Source: Sphingomonadales bacterium
Lineage (GTDB): Bacteria; Pseudomonadota; Alphaproteobacteria; Sphingomonadales; Sphingomonadaceae
Direction of reading: 5' to 3'
Assembly (NCBI GenBank): GCA_028289885.1
Contig: JAQGKX010000085.1
Coordinates: forward strand, 1 to 62,154
DNA: 62,154 nt
The translations under genes were made by a program, and so were the position numbers. Below the pieces are notes generated by a model. That model was not told where the DNA came from and made no database searches. It saw only the letters and a program-made list of their open reading frames with translations. Shown piece by piece: positions 62,117-62,154 of the stretch (the first letter of the stretch is position 1; every line of letters begins with the position of its first letter).

Positions 62117-62154
62117 ATGCGGATACTTCACGTTCTCGATCACAGCCTGCCGTT
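62117..62154 (+). CDS. Glycosyltransferase, exosortase A-associated (first 12 codons only)
   Basis: The window ends in a frame starting at ATG 62117. Only MRILHVLDHSLP is visible. This N-terminus is characteristic of the family-1 glycosyltransferases of exosortase-A loci, whose next residues usually are LHSGY. The gene is divergent from the small protein and ligase, sharing the 66-base gap. The identification rests on twelve residues plus context. Confidence 0.6.
   Translation, partial: MRILHVLDHSLP

Overview
This 62 kb window looks like a chromosomal segment of a sphingomonad (Alphaproteobacteria, Sphingomonadales). The evidence is the high GC content, CcrM with clustered GANTC sites, a subunit IV gene of the aa3-type oxidase beside a split PntAA/PntAB/PntB transhydrogenase, an exosortase-A-associated polysaccharide locus, and inverted repeats with the core CGAGCGTAGTCGA. 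No genus is claimed from sequence alone.

Left part (1-21.5 kb): mostly housekeeping genes. They are an acyl-CoA dehydrogenase C-terminus, an acetyltransferase, a small conserved protein facing a MarR-like regulator, wecB/wecC (ManNAc/ManNAcA sugar nucleotides), a PPP-type phosphatase, a GntR regulator, a nitroreductase, a PDZ-M48 protease, a POT peptide transporter, a DAACS symporter, glmM, DUF1272, a thiD-VOC fusion, rnhB, ccrM, folP, a sigma-54-type response regulator, the oxidase subunit IV gene and pntAA-(unknown)-pntAB-pntB.

Middle part (21.5-53.3 kb): an almost complete flagellar gene set. Minus-strand units are motA-motB and flgBCDEFGHIJKL. Plus-strand units are flgA-flgM, a lytic transglycosylase with flhA-fliA, and fliEFGHIJKLMNOPQR-flhB-(unknown)-fliD-fliS. 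Flagellin (fliC) and a chromate transporter (chrA) lie between the last two. Four nearly identical sigma-54 promoters (GG-N10-GC) precede flgB, flgA, the transglycosylase and fliE. Sigma-28-like promoters precede fliC and flgM, with a weaker one before motA. With the sigma-54 activator at 51.2-52.2 kb, FliA and FlgM, this implies a two-step cascade: activator plus sigma-54 builds the hook-basal body and FliA, and FliA then switches on filament and motor genes. Several components are reduced or have altered motifs: FliD, FlgE and FliM are short, FliO has no membrane segment, FlgH lacks a lipobox, and FlhB has NPTS in place of NPTH.

Right part (53.3-62.1 kb): tRNA-Val(UAC), an MsbA-like ABC exporter, an FMN-binding stress protein, a thiolase, a MaoC-like hydratase, an MscS channel, topoisomerase IB and an unknown membrane protein. 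The edge of an exosortase-A-associated exopolysaccharide/O-glycosylation locus follows: an O-antigen-ligase-like protein, a small protein, and the first codons of a glycosyltransferase that runs off the window.

No CRISPR array, insertion sequence, phage or plasmid module was seen. No chemotaxis genes and no rpoN lie in the window.
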